A stretch of 64,000 nt of DNA from Fibrisoma montanum (GTDB lineage Bacteria; Bacteroidota; Bacteroidia; Cytophagales; Spirosomataceae): the NCBI RefSeq assembly GCF_003583365.1, contig NZ_QXED01000007.1, positions 310,001 through 374,000 of the forward strand, written 5' to 3'. Of this stretch, positions 8,595-17,273 are shown piece after piece; position 1 is the first letter of the stretch, and every line of letters starts with the position of its first letter. Position numbers and translations under genes: made by a program. The notes below the pieces were generated by a model. That model made no database searches and was not told where the DNA came from. It worked only from the letters and a program-made list of their open reading frames with translations.

Positions 8595-9605
8595 TCAACG
8601 TGCCACAATCAGCAGTCCTAACCCAACTATGTAGCACAGCAGCATTCCATTCAACAACCCATTGACGCCTTTGGGTGCCGTGCGAAACTCGCGCCAGACG
8701 TAGATACCCCATAAAGCCGCCACCACCGTAGCGCCTTGTCCGAGTCCGTAGCTGATGGCAGGGCCGGCTTTATCGGATGCCAGAATGCTGAATGACATGC
8801 CCAGACACCAGATCATTCCCCCGAGCACGCCCGTCAGGTGGTTGCGCCCGCTGCCCCGGAAGTAATCGGCGTAGCTTACCGGCGTACCCACAAAAGGTCG
8901 GTACATGAGCAGCGTATTGAACAGAAAATTACTGGCCAGAATACCCAGCGCGAAGAACACAACCGCCGTGTAGGGGCTGAGCTTACCGGGTTCGGGCTGG
9001 TCGAAGTTTGGGAACATCGCCTGGGCCACGTAGCCGTAGAACAAGCCCATCAAACAGCCCGCTACCACCGACAACAGGAGCCCTTTAGTTGATACCCCGG
9101 CACCAGTCGTTTCGCGGTCAGCCGTGGCTGTGCGCCGGTAAGCAACCGCATTAAGCAAAATAGCTACTACAATCAGGGCCATCCCGCCGAAGAGTAGTCC
9201 GGCGCTGCCGACGGGCGCGTTGAGGTAGTTGACCACCACGCCGATAACTAGTGCGAGCCCAATCCCTACCGGAAACGCCACCGACATACCCGCAATGGCA
9301 ATGGCCGCCACCAGCAGGATATTGGCCGCGTTGAACAGCACTCCGCCCCAGATCGCCGAACCTATGTTAGCCGTATCGGCCTGTTGCACGTCGACCCAAA
9401 ACGACCGGCCACTGTCGCCGATGCTACCTAGCGTAAGAGCCAGTAGCAGGGCCAGGCCGACGATACCGAGGACGTAGTCCCAATAAAACAGCTCGAAACG
9501 CCAGTTACCCGCCGAGAGTTTCTGGGTATTGGCCCACGACCCCCAGCAAAGCATAGTAACTACGCAAAACAGTACGGCGGTGCCGTATGACTCGATGATG
9601 AACAT
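8595..9605 (-). CDS. DMT-superfamily sugar/nucleoside-type permease (ureide-permease-like)
   Basis: A 336-residue, very hydrophobic protein with about 10 predicted membrane helices and a soluble loop near residues 155-170. The N-terminal pattern CWGSWANTQKL followed by WRFELFYWDYVLG resembles the plant ureide permease and glucose/ribose porter branch of the DMT superfamily. Those carriers move allantoin, uracil or sugars by proton symport. The gene is third in an operon with ribokinase and an ADP-ribosylglycohydrolase-family enzyme, 13 bases from the latter. The most likely substrate is therefore ribose, a nucleoside or a related N-glycoside. The exact substrate cannot be read from the sequence. 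Confidence 0.75.
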   Translation of the reverse strand: MFIIESYGTAVLFCVVTMLCWGSWANTQKLSAGNWRFELFYWDYVLGIVGLALLLALTLGSIGDSGRSFWVDVQQADTANIGSAIWGGVLFNAANILLVAAIAIAGMSVAFPVGIGLALVIGVVVNYLNAPVGSAGLLFGGMALIVVAILLNAVAYRRTATADRETTGAGVSTKGLLLSVVAGCLMGLFYGYVAQAMFPNFDQPEPGKLSPYTAVVFFALGILASNFLFNTLLMYRPFVGTPVSYADYFRGSGRNHLTGVLGGMIWCLGMSFSILASDKAGPAISYGLGQGATVVAALWGIYVWREFRTAPKGVNGLLNGMLLCYIVGLGLLIVAR

Positions 9606-9618
9606 GGTTCGGTTTGGG

Positions 9619-11202
9619 TTAGTAGCGGGCCAGAATGGGTTTATTGCCGAAAACGATCAGGTTTCGCAGGCGTACCGTCGCGTTCTTGTTCGGATTGAGC
9701 AGCTTCAACCGCAGCGTATGCGGGCCCGGCGCAAGCTGGTACTTCCACGTCAGGTCGTAGCGACGGCGGGTGAAACTGGCCGGCAAGCGGGCGGTCTCCA
9801 GTTTGGTATCGTCGACATACACCTCCACCTGAGCCGTGTAATCGCTTTCGTATTCGTACTGGCCCGTCTGTTTGTTTGGCTTGGCATCGCCACTGAGAAC
9901 GAAGCCAATGCCGTCGAAACGGGTAGTGTACTCGTCGGTCAGGTCTTTATTGATACCGCTCTTTTCGGTAGGATAATGGCCGGTGAAATTCTGCTCCAGC
10001 CGGACAGGTTTAGGTGTCTGCACGGCAATCGTCACCTTGTCGCCGGTCACCTGCCCGCCATTCCGCCCGATGACCTGAAGCGCGTGTTTCATTCCGATGC
10101 CGTACACGTCATTGAGCGACATAGTGGTGTACTTAAAGTCAATGTCTTCAGCTTCTTTCAGGCCCAGCTTCCAGTCGGCGGGAATTTTGTCGTAGCCGAG
10201 CATCACGCCCAGGATACCGCCTGCCGAGGAGGGATTACAATCCGAATCCTGACCGGCCCGGGTGCTGATCTGCATGGTTTTGGTGTAGTCGCCCTGCCCG
10301 TAGAGCAACCCCAGCACGATGTAAGCCGAGTTAATTTTGGCGTCGATGTTGTAGGGAGCAAATACACCGTCAGAACAGCCCACGTCGTCGGCCCACTTAC
10401 GCTGGATTTCAAGCCAGGTCCGTTTCCAGTCGTTGGGGTACTGCCCGTGCCACTTGATTACGTCGGCAATGCATTGGTGGAAGGTGCTTTGGGCCGGAAT
10501 CGTTTTTAACCCCTCGCGCACCACGTAGTTGACATCGTTGCTCACAAACGCCAGCGCATACATAGCTCCTACATACACCCCCCCGTACCAGCCATCACCG
10601 GAGTTCATAATGTGGCCGATCGAGTCACCAAGCTGCACGGCCGTGTTGGGCATACCGGGCGCCATCAGGCCGGAGAAGTCCGCTTCAATCTGGAAGTCGA
10701 TATCGTCGGCGTGGGGGTTATTCAGCCAGTGGCCCGATTCGGGGGCTTTCATGCCATTGAGAATATTGTTGCGCCCTACCTGATTCGCGTGCCAGAGCAT
10801 ATACCCCGCTTTGGCAAAAGCGTTCGCGTGTTCGCTGACGGGCGCATCGATGCCTTTCTTCTCGAACACATCCACAAACGTCAGGTCCATGTACAGATCG
10901 TCGTACAGGCCTACGTTTTCAATCATTGTTTTTTTGATGTAGCCGTCGTACCAGGGAATGGGCTGGTAGTCGTTCATCATGGTACCGTTGAATTTGAATT
11001 CGGTTGGCCCGCCGAAGGTACAGCCAATGACCTGGCCGGCCCAGCCCCCTTTGATTTTGTCCTGCAGCACTGCTTTGGTCATCGTGACGGTGGCCGGCAC
11101 TCCGGCGGCCGGAGCGCCAGTGGCTGGCGCCTTTGGTTTGGGCTTAGGACCTAACGCCAGCAGGCTCAGGAGAGAAATAACGAGAAAAGAACGTAGTAAC
11201 AT
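9619..11202 (-). CDS. Secreted ADP-ribosylglycohydrolase-family protein with C-terminal β-sandwich
   Basis: A 527-residue protein. An N-terminal hydrophobic stretch followed by a Pro/Ala linker suggests export to the periplasm. The catalytic ARH domain (about 40-390) has both metal-site motifs: YDDLYMD (Asp101, Asp102, Asp106) and GQDSDCNPSSAGG, equivalent to the GGDTDT..A..GA motif that binds two Mg2+. Residues ~400-527 form a separate β-rich, possibly carbohydrate-binding module. Family enzymes hydrolyse N- or O-glycosidic bonds of ADP-ribose and related ribosides. Ribokinase upstream and a permease downstream suggest release, uptake and phosphorylation of ribose. Activity on an ADP-ribosylated protein is less likely for an exported enzyme. 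Confidence 0.8.
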   Translation of the reverse strand: MLLRSFLVISLLSLLALGPKPKPKAPATGAPAAGVPATVTMTKAVLQDKIKGGWAGQVIGCTFGGPTEFKFNGTMMNDYQPIPWYDGYIKKTMIENVGLYDDLYMDLTFVDVFEKKGIDAPVSEHANAFAKAGYMLWHANQVGRNNILNGMKAPESGHWLNNPHADDIDFQIEADFSGLMAPGMPNTAVQLGDSIGHIMNSGDGWYGGVYVGAMYALAFVSNDVNYVVREGLKTIPAQSTFHQCIADVIKWHGQYPNDWKRTWLEIQRKWADDVGCSDGVFAPYNIDAKINSAYIVLGLLYGQGDYTKTMQISTRAGQDSDCNPSSAGGILGVMLGYDKIPADWKLGLKEAEDIDFKYTTMSLNDVYGIGMKHALQVIGRNGGQVTGDKVTIAVQTPKPVRLEQNFTGHYPTEKSGINKDLTDEYTTRFDGIGFVLSGDAKPNKQTGQYEYESDYTAQVEVYVDDTKLETARLPASFTRRRYDLTWKYQLAPGPHTLRLKLLNPNKNATVRLRNLIVFGNKPILARY

Positions 11203-11229
11203 GGTAGAGCGAACGAGTTTAGACGTAAA

Positions 11230-12195
11230 TCAGACAGTCAGCAATGGCAACGAATCCACTTCGTGGCGGTACGGAAGCGAGGCCTGGGCGCCCATGCGGG
11301 TGACGGAGATGGACGCGGCTTTGCAGGCAAACGCCACCGCGTCGGTCAGGCTGCACCCCTCGGCCAGCGCGACCGCCAGGGCCCCGTTGAAGCAGTCGCC
11401 GGCTGCCGTTGTGTCCACCGCAGTGACGGGTGGAGCGGCTACCAGCGTACCAGCTTCCGACGCGTTGGACACAAAGGCTCCCCGCGCCCCCAGCGTAATG
11501 ACGACGTTGGGCACACCCGCCTGATGCAGCGTTTGGGCCGCCTGACGAGCCGATTCCTCATCCACGACCCGTATGCCTGTCAGCAGTTCGGCCTCCGTTT
11601 CGTTGGGGGTGATGGCATACAGGCAGGCCAGCACCGCCGGGTCAAGCGGCTGAGCCGGGGCCGGGTTGAGGACCACGCGCATCCCGCGCTGGTGGCTCTG
11701 CCGAATGGCGTAGGCAACGGTAGGAATGGGCGTTTCCAGTTGCAGCAGCACCACAATTTCCTCTGGATTTGTGAGGGATGCCAGCGCCACGGCAACCTGT
11801 TGCTCGCCCAGCCGGGCGTTGGCCCCTGAGGCTACCATGATGCAGTTTTCTCCCCGGCTATCCACGCCAATCAGCGCTACGCCCGAGGGTTCGTCGGCAT
11901 CGGTAGTAATGAAATCTCCCTGAATGCCTTCGCGCTCAAACTGCTGGAGCGCCTGCCGTCCGAATACGTCGTTGCCCACATTGGCTACGAACAGGACCGA
12001 CGTTGGGGCGACCAGCGGGTCGGCACCAGGCCCAGGCAAACCCAGACGGGCAGCCGCTACGGCCTGATTGGCACCCTTTCCGCCGGGATTCATCAGAAAC
12101 GAGCCGCCAATGACGGTCTCGCCGGGGGCAGGTAATTTATCGGCCTTAATGACCATATCGGTGTTGGAACTGCCGATGACACAAACAAAAGGCAT
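11230..12195 (-). CDS. rbsK: Ribokinase (PfkB family)
   Basis: A 321-residue protein of normal ribokinase length. The N-terminal glycine motif MNPGGKGANQA (about 35-45) and the C-terminal signature DTTAAGDCFNGAL, with the general base at about Asp267, are intact. It phosphorylates D-ribose to ribose-5-phosphate with ATP in the cytosol. It is the first gene of the operon rbsK, ARH-like hydrolase, permease (27- and 13-base gaps), which points to catabolism of ribosides. A TAGGTTTG box lies 21 bases upstream. Other PfkB sugar kinases are possible, but the two Gly motifs and the neighbours favour ribokinase. Confidence 0.88.
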   Translation of the reverse strand: MPFVCVIGSSNTDMVIKADKLPAPGETVIGGSFLMNPGGKGANQAVAAARLGLPGPGADPLVAPTSVLFVANVGNDVFGRQALQQFEREGIQGDFITTDADEPSGVALIGVDSRGENCIMVASGANARLGEQQVAVALASLTNPEEIVVLLQLETPIPTVAYAIRQSHQRGMRVVLNPAPAQPLDPAVLACLYAITPNETEAELLTGIRVVDEESARQAAQTLHQAGVPNVVITLGARGAFVSNASEAGTLVAAPPVTAVDTTAAGDCFNGALAVALAEGCSLTDAVAFACKAASISVTRMGAQASLPYRHEVDSLPLLTV

Positions 12196-12215
12196 AGGAG
12201 TAGGCGGTTGTTGAA

Positions 12216-12223
12216 CAAACCTA
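12216..12223 (-). promoter_or_regulatory. -7 box of the ribokinase operon
   Basis: Read on the minus strand, TAGGTTTG matches TAnnTTTG and lies 21 bases before the rbsK start, inside an AT-rich divergent intergenic region of 157 bases. The nearest TTG upstream is 25 bases away, slightly too far for a normal -33. Confidence 0.5.
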
Positions 12224-12352
12224 GGGAATAATTGTACCCTGATAAGCCCAATTTTTAAGCTACCAGCTATTCCTAAATTAAGCTTCGTTTTACAAAATTG
12301 AGCAATTATTCATAAAATTAGGCTTTCTTTAGTCACAAATAGCTATTTCTAC

Positions 12353-13897
12353 ATGACTATCGAGGTGTTACATCCCATGGTCCATTCCCTTACCAAGTCT
12401 GAAAAGCGGTATTTCCGACTGGTAGCGGGACGGCAAACAGGCGATAAGCTGAACGCAGCCCGGCCAGACGTGGCCCGGCCAGACGCGACCCGTGGCTTTC
12501 TGCGGTTGTTCGACTGCCTGCTCCGTCACGAAACGCCCGGCGACGCCCTGACCACTGACCTGGACCGGGCGTTTCCCGGCGCTACACTCGAACCTGCCCG
12601 CAAACACCTCTACCGGGTGCTGATGCAAAGCCTGCGGCAGTTTGAAGGGGACAAACGCGTTGAGGTGCGGATCGGTCAGTTACTGCACGACAGTCAGATT
12701 CTTTACGAACGGGGCCTGGTGCAGTTCAGCCAGGACCAGCTGGAAAAAGCCCGCACGCTGGCCGAACAACACGAACGAGGGCTGTACGTCGTCGTAGCCG
12801 CCCGGCAGCAGGTAGAGCAGTGGGTGCGGTGGCAGTTCGACGGGGTTGATGAACCAACGCTGGCCAGTCAGCACGCGTTGATCCGGACCCAGCTCGAACG
12901 GACACAGACGGCTCTGCACCACGCAGCCCTCTACGAAACGCTGCTGCTCCGCTACCGAACCCAGGGTATGATGACGAGTGCCGCCGACAAACTCCGGCTC
13001 AACGATCTGCTCCTGGAAGAGTATCAACTGCTAAATCGCCATAGCCGAGTGGGTCCGCACGGGCGGTCGTTCGCCATGCAGCAACAGCATCTGCACTTTC
13101 AATCGGCCTACTTTCGCATGATTGGCGATGGGGCGGGCAGCCTGCGGGTGTACCGCGAATTAGACGCTCTATTTCAGCAGAACCCAACCCTGTGGGCCGA
13201 GCAGCCGCTCTATTATGTTCAACTGCTGGAAGGTATTCTGACCGATCTGCGGCTGCTGGAACAATACGCGGAGATGCCGTTTTTTATCGACCGACTGCGG
13301 CTCATTGACACGCCCCTGCAGGGACTGAAGCAGACCATTCCGTACGTTGTTCTGTACCATTCGCTGCTGTCGCTGGTCGACCAGCGTTGCTATGCCGATG
13401 CGGCCGCCTTACTCAATACGTTCCTGACCGATGCCCCGGCCTTTGAGCGTGGCCTGGCTCAACTGGCCCTGCCCGCGCGTACGGAATTTGAGTTGCTACT
13501 GGTTCGGCTCAACGTTGGTCAGGGGCAGTTGTCGGCGGGATTGCACCGGCTGAACCGCGTATTGGTCCGCCCCGCCCGGTCGCTGCCCCGCCCGTTGTAC
13601 GCGCAAAGTCGGCTGATGAACCTCCTGCTCCACGCCCGGCTCGGCAACGCAGATTACCTGACCTACGCCCTGCGCTCGGTCGAGCGGAAGCTAAATGCCA
13701 CCGGTAACGTATCGGGTGGCGAACAGCTTGTTTTAACCCTGCTCCGGCACTGGTTGACCGGAAAGCTGTCGGCTGCGGTACTCGCCCGGCTGGACGCGTT
13801 CAGCGGCTCCCCGGCCGATCACCAGTTACTGCGCGATCTGGACGTACGGCAATGGGCCGAACGCATGACTGACCGATATGGCCGGAAAACAACCTAA
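12353..13897 (+). CDS. Bacteroidota-specific helical-repeat protein of unknown function
   Basis: A 514-residue soluble protein without signal peptide. It opens with HSLTKSEKRYFRLVAG, an N-terminal motif I associate with a family of uncharacterised ~500-residue Bacteroidota proteins. The rest is almost all α-helix with TPR-like spacing (long amphipathic helices rich in Leu, Arg and Gln). No catalytic or DNA-binding motif is apparent. It is divergent from the ribokinase operon and followed by a hairpin that begins inside its last codons. The function is not known; a scaffold role is possible from the helical repeats alone. Confidence 0.8.
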   Translation: MTIEVLHPMVHSLTKSEKRYFRLVAGRQTGDKLNAARPDVARPDATRGFLRLFDCLLRHETPGDALTTDLDRAFPGATLEPARKHLYRVLMQSLRQFEGDKRVEVRIGQLLHDSQILYERGLVQFSQDQLEKARTLAEQHERGLYVVVAARQQVEQWVRWQFDGVDEPTLASQHALIRTQLERTQTALHHAALYETLLLRYRTQGMMTSAADKLRLNDLLLEEYQLLNRHSRVGPHGRSFAMQQQHLHFQSAYFRMIGDGAGSLRVYRELDALFQQNPTLWAEQPLYYVQLLEGILTDLRLLEQYAEMPFFIDRLRLIDTPLQGLKQTIPYVVLYHSLLSLVDQRCYADAAALLNTFLTDAPAFERGLAQLALPARTEFELLLVRLNVGQGQLSAGLHRLNRVLVRPARSLPRPLYAQSRLMNLLLHARLGNADYLTYALRSVERKLNATGNVSGGEQLVLTLLRHWLTGKLSAAVLARLDAFSGSPADHQLLRDLDVRQWAERMTDRYGRKTT

Positions 13898-13932
13898 CCG
13901 GAAGCATGTAAATGCTTTTCCAGTTAGGTTGT
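13889..13932 (+). terminator. Hairpin overlapping the stop codon
   Basis: ACAACCTAAC (13889-13898) pairs perfectly with GTTAGGTTGT (13923-13932), with an inner stem AGCAT/ATGCT. The left arm includes the last codon and stop codon of the upstream gene. Confidence 0.65.
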
Positions 13933-13962
13933 AAAGATTCCGGTAACTATACTTTTGAACCC

Positions 13963-13994
13963 ATTACTTTTTCTTGACAGGCACAAAAAGTAAT
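13963..13994. repeat. Inverted repeat ATTACTTTTT/AAAAAGTAAT
   Basis: A 10-bp perfect inverted repeat around CTTGACAGGCAC, in the convergent spacer between the helical-repeat protein and the SDR gene. It could act as a second, AT-rich terminator in either direction. Confidence 0.5.
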
Positions 13995-14144
13995 TTGAAC
14001 GTGCTGCTTAAGCGTTTGGCGTTGTGTTAGCGCCACCTTAAAAAGCCCCTCAACTGATCGGAGCCTCAACCAGCGAATGACAAATGGTTTAGGCGACTCA
14101 GCCAATTAAATAGGTAATCAGATTGGACCAATCTGCAGAAGGAC

Positions 14145-14906
14145 TTAGCGCTGCCCGCCAATGGTCAGGCCACCATCCACCAGAATACTTTGTCCCGTTA
14201 CGAACGAGGCTGCGTCACTGCTGAGCCAATACACCAGTTCGGCTACTTCGTGCGGGTCCGCAAACCGACCCACAGGCGTTTGGTTGATGAGGGATTGGGC
14301 GGCCTCGCTGGCGGGGTCAAAATTGCGCCGAAACATGGGCGTAACGATATAACCGGGGTTGACGTTGTTGATCCGGATGCGCTGTCCACCCACTTCGATG
14401 GCCATGGGGCGAATCATCCCATCCAGGGCGGCCTTGGTAGCCGAATAGATACTCGACCCAGCCAAGGCACCGACTGCCAGCCACGAGGACATGTTGATAA
14501 TCGAGCCACCGTCGCCTTGCCGAAGCATCTGCTGTACGGCATACTTGCTGGTCAGCCATACGCTCTTCAGGTTGGTATCAATGAGGGCATCCAGCTCGTC
14601 TTCGGGCGCGTCGACCAGGGGCTGAAAGGTACCTTCCTGACCAGCATTATTGACGACTACATCCAGCCGTCCGAGCCGTTCGACCGCAGTTTGTACGAGT
14701 CGTTGCACCTGTTCCCGCCGGGCTACGTCGGCCTGCACAAAGAAGATTTCCTCCCCGAACGCTTTAAGGTGATCGACAGCCTGCTGACCAACCTCGACCC
14801 GCCGACCCGCGATAACCACGCGACCTCCCCGTTGAAGAAACAATTCGGCGGTTGCCAGTCCAATGCCCGTAGCACCGCCCGTAATCAATACGGCTGGATT
14901 TTTCAT
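14145..14906 (-). CDS. Short-chain dehydrogenase/reductase
   Basis: A 253-residue classical SDR. The nucleotide motif GGATGIG (10-16) and NNAG (86-89) are present, the catalytic triad fits Ser141, Tyr154 and Lys158 (YSATK), and the C-terminal FVTGQSILVDGG is standard. The Arg-Arg after the second strand (AGRR) suggests NADP(H). It reduces or oxidises an unknown carbonyl or alcohol in the cytosol. It is the last gene of the five-gene operon divergent from the HxlR regulator, 69 bases after the cyclase-like gene, so it probably helps in carbonyl or electrophile detoxification. Confidence 0.9.
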   Translation of the reverse strand: MKNPAVLITGGATGIGLATAELFLQRGGRVVIAGRRVEVGQQAVDHLKAFGEEIFFVQADVARREQVQRLVQTAVERLGRLDVVVNNAGQEGTFQPLVDAPEDELDALIDTNLKSVWLTSKYAVQQMLRQGDGGSIINMSSWLAVGALAGSSIYSATKAALDGMIRPMAIEVGGQRIRINNVNPGYIVTPMFRRNFDPASEAAQSLINQTPVGRFADPHEVAELVYWLSSDAASFVTGQSILVDGGLTIGGQR

Positions 14907-14975
14907 GATAAGTTGGTGTTTGTTGATGAAGGAGGTAAACAGGCAGGCCGGGTTGCTGACCTGCCTGTCGCTGGA

Positions 14976-15551
14976 TTAGCGTCTTACCGGGCGGGCGGCT
15001 GCTTCGATAAAGGGAGCCGGTAAGCCCTGAATACCGAGTTGGATCAGGCACCGCGGCCAGTCGAACTGATCCCAGTGTTCATAAAGTTGACCGTTCCGAA
15101 TCGTCCAGATGTCGATCACATCAAATTCTAACCGCTGGCCTGACGGGGCTACCCCCAGAAAAGGGGCTCCCGTTACGTTACCTGTGATGGTCCAGCGCAC
15201 CACAACCCGGTCTTCGGTGGCAAACACATCGCGGATGACTGCATTCAGGTTGGGGATCGCTTTGTAAAACTCCTCTACAAAGCCGATCAGCCCATCACGG
15301 CCCGGAGGAGCGATGGCGTTGTATTGCTGATAATCCGGCGAGACAGCCCGGGTAAAGCCAGCCGCCCGTGCCGCCGGCGTATCGGCGTTGAGGCCTTCTT
15401 CAAAAAAAGCGCGTCCTAAAGCAGCGTTGGCAGCTATAGTATCTGCGGCTTTAGGCTTAACGTTTTCCGTATCGTCGTTGCAGGCTGTAGCCCCTACCAG
15501 TAGGGAAATAGACAGAACGGCTGTCCGTAGCAGGAATGAGAAAGATGGCAT
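14976..15551 (-). CDS. SnoaL-like/ester cyclase-type lipoprotein
   Basis: A 191-residue protein. The ATG at 15551 is preferred because it starts a clean signal peptide with lipobox GATAC; an earlier in-frame ATG at 15602 adds 17 residues unlike a leader. The mature part has the NTF2-like SnoaL pattern: GFTRAVSPDYQQYNAIAPPGRDGL, FYKAIPNLNAVIRDVFATEDRVVVRWT, LEFDVIDIWTIRNGQLYEHWDQFD. This family includes polyketide cyclases and many small-molecule binders of unknown reaction. It belongs to the redox operon, between ohr and the SDR gene. Its substrate is unknown. Confidence 0.8.
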   Translation of the reverse strand: MPSFSFLLRTAVLSISLLVGATACNDDTENVKPKAADTIAANAALGRAFFEEGLNADTPAARAAGFTRAVSPDYQQYNAIAPPGRDGLIGFVEEFYKAIPNLNAVIRDVFATEDRVVVRWTITGNVTGAPFLGVAPSGQRLEFDVIDIWTIRNGQLYEHWDQFDWPRCLIQLGIQGLPAPFIEAAARPVRR

Positions 15552-15617
15552 GATTGTGTTGATTATGAGCTTGTTGATAAAATGCTGCAGCGCGTCGGAC
15601 ACGCTGCGCTGATTGAC

Positions 15618-16055
15618 TTAGCCTTCGATAATTTGGTACGTCGTCTGAACGTTACCCCGCGTGGCGTTGCTGTATGCGCATACCGTCCTGGTCGCTTCGA
15701 CCAGTTCTTCGGCTACTTCCCGGCTCACACCGGGTACCTGGATAAACAGATCGGCCGACAGGCCAAAACCACCTTCCTGCTGTAGCAGATGTACCTTGGC
15801 CGTTACGCTGACGTTCTTAACGTCTACGGGCAATTTGCGTTGGGAGGCTACAAAGGACAGGCTCTGACCAAAGCAGGCCGAAAACCCAGCCGCGAACAAC
15901 TGCTCAGGATTGGTGGCTCCGCCGTTGCCCCCAATCTCTTTGGGAAAGGCCAGATTGACACTCAACAGGTTATCGGATGACTGGGCGTGACCGTTGCGGC
16001 CGCCATTGGTAGTTACTTCGGCTACGTAGAGCCCTTTACTGGTTTGCGTTTCCAT
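15618..16055 (-). CDS. ohr: Organic hydroperoxide resistance protein (Ohr branch of OsmC family)
   Basis: A 145-residue protein. The start at 16055 gives the usual Ohr N-terminus; upstream in-frame starts would overlap the next gene. Both redox cysteines are present: Cys61 in SACFGQ and Cys126 in VCAYSNATRGN, the hallmark Ohr motif (usual form VCPYSNATRGN, here with Ala for Pro). Arg20 (GGRNG) and Glu51 (NPEQLF) also match the active site. It reduces organic and fatty-acid hydroperoxides using lipoylated proteins. It is third gene of the operon led by the DsbA-like protein. Confidence 0.92.
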   Translation of the reverse strand: METQTSKGLYVAEVTTNGGRNGHAQSSDNLLSVNLAFPKEIGGNGGATNPEQLFAAGFSACFGQSLSFVASQRKLPVDVKNVSVTAKVHLLQQEGGFGLSADLFIQVPGVSREVAEELVEATRTVCAYSNATRGNVQTTYQIIEG

Positions 16056-16104
16056 GATTTTAGTTTGTTTAAACGATTGGTTGTATTGAAGAAAATTTGA
16101 TTGC

Positions 16105-17232
16105 TTAGTACGTGAATGCCAGCGTCTGAGTGGCCAGCGTAGGGTAATCGGTGTAGCCATCAGCGCCACCGCCGTAGAGTCGCGCCCCGTTGACCTCGTT
16201 GAGGGGAGCCCCCTGCCTGAACCGCTCGACTAAATCCGGATTGGCCAGAAACGCCCGGCCGTAGGCGACCAGATCAGCCTGCCCGGCAGCGATGGCTTCG
16301 GTACCAGTTTCGAACGTGAGTCCGCCGTTGAGGATGATCGTTCCTCCGAACGTTTCGTTCATCCGGGCCAGAAAGTCAGCGGTGAAACCACCCGTACCGA
16401 ACGTAGCCTGATTGAACAGATGGATGTAGGCCACGCCCAGCTTACGTAGTTCAGCCGCCAGGTAGAGGTATGTGGCTTCGGTTTCGGCATACGAAGGCTG
16501 ATCGTGCAGATTGCCAAAGGGCGAGAACCGCACCCCGACGCGCCCCGCCCCCCAGACCTCAACGGTTGCTTTAGTCACTTCCAGGGTTAATCGGCTGCGG
16601 TTTTCGATCGAGCCGCCCCACTGGTCGGTGCGCTGATTCGTCAGTGGATTCAGGAACTGTTCTAAAAGATAGCCGTTGGCGCTGTGGACTTCAATCCCAT
16701 CGAATTCGGCGGCCCTGGCGTGACGAGCAGCCTGTGCGAAGTCTGTGATGATACCGGGCACTTCTTCCGGAGCCAGCGCGCGTGGCTCGCCATACGGCAC
16801 CTGCGTCAAGCTGCCATCGTAGGCGTAGATTGTCGCTTTGTACCCCTGAGCCGGTATGGCCGATGGCGCTACGTGAGGCTGACCGTTCGGTTGAAAATAC
16901 GACAGCGACATACGGCCCGTGTGGAACAACTGAGCGAAGATGCGCCCTCCTGCCTGGTGTACGGCCTCGTTCACGCGCTTCCAGCCCACTACCTGGGGCA
17001 GAGTAAACAAGCCCGGTGCGTGAATGTAGCCGACGGCCTGGGGTGAAACGTGCGTGGCTTCGGAGATAATCAGACCGGCACTGGCCCGCTGGGCGTAGTA
17101 AGTAGCCATCAGGTCGGTCGGTACGTCGCCGGGCGCATTAGCGCGGTTGCGAGTCAAAGGGGCCATCACCATTCGGTTAGGCAATAACAGGTCACCGAGC
17201 CGATACGGCTCAAACAGAAGTTGCTGATTCAT
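16105..17232 (-). CDS. Old Yellow Enzyme family alkene reductase
   Basis: A 375-residue FMN-dependent NAD(P)H oxidoreductase. The N-terminal MVMAPLTRNRA and the substrate-binding region EVHSANGYLLEQFLNP (usual form HxANGYLxxQF) are intact. A later GGLTF and YGRAFLANPDLVERF match the phosphate-binding end of the TIM barrel. It reduces activated C=C bonds, nitroesters or nitro groups of electrophiles such as N-ethylmaleimide. It is NemA/XenA-like. It is second in the operon, 41 bases after the DsbA-like gene. Confidence 0.92.
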   Translation of the reverse strand: MNQQLLFEPYRLGDLLLPNRMVMAPLTRNRANAPGDVPTDLMATYYAQRASAGLIISEATHVSPQAVGYIHAPGLFTLPQVVGWKRVNEAVHQAGGRIFAQLFHTGRMSLSYFQPNGQPHVAPSAIPAQGYKATIYAYDGSLTQVPYGEPRALAPEEVPGIITDFAQAARHARAAEFDGIEVHSANGYLLEQFLNPLTNQRTDQWGGSIENRSRLTLEVTKATVEVWGAGRVGVRFSPFGNLHDQPSYAETEATYLYLAAELRKLGVAYIHLFNQATFGTGGFTADFLARMNETFGGTIILNGGLTFETGTEAIAAGQADLVAYGRAFLANPDLVERFRQGAPLNEVNGARLYGGGADGYTDYPTLATQTLAFTY

Positions 17233-17273
17233 AAAAATTTAGTAGTTTGACTGGATGTGTAATGACGTTTGAC

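Noticed and set aside
9529-10509. Long plus-strand open frame (326 codons) opposite the ARH and permease genes
   Set aside because: It is antisense to two well-supported genes, has no family motif, and its codon pattern mirrors their third positions in a GC-rich genome.
14190-15023. Plus-strand open frame (277 codons) opposite the SDR and cyclase-like genes
   Set aside because: Antisense to genes with intact catalytic motifs; no recognisable fold.
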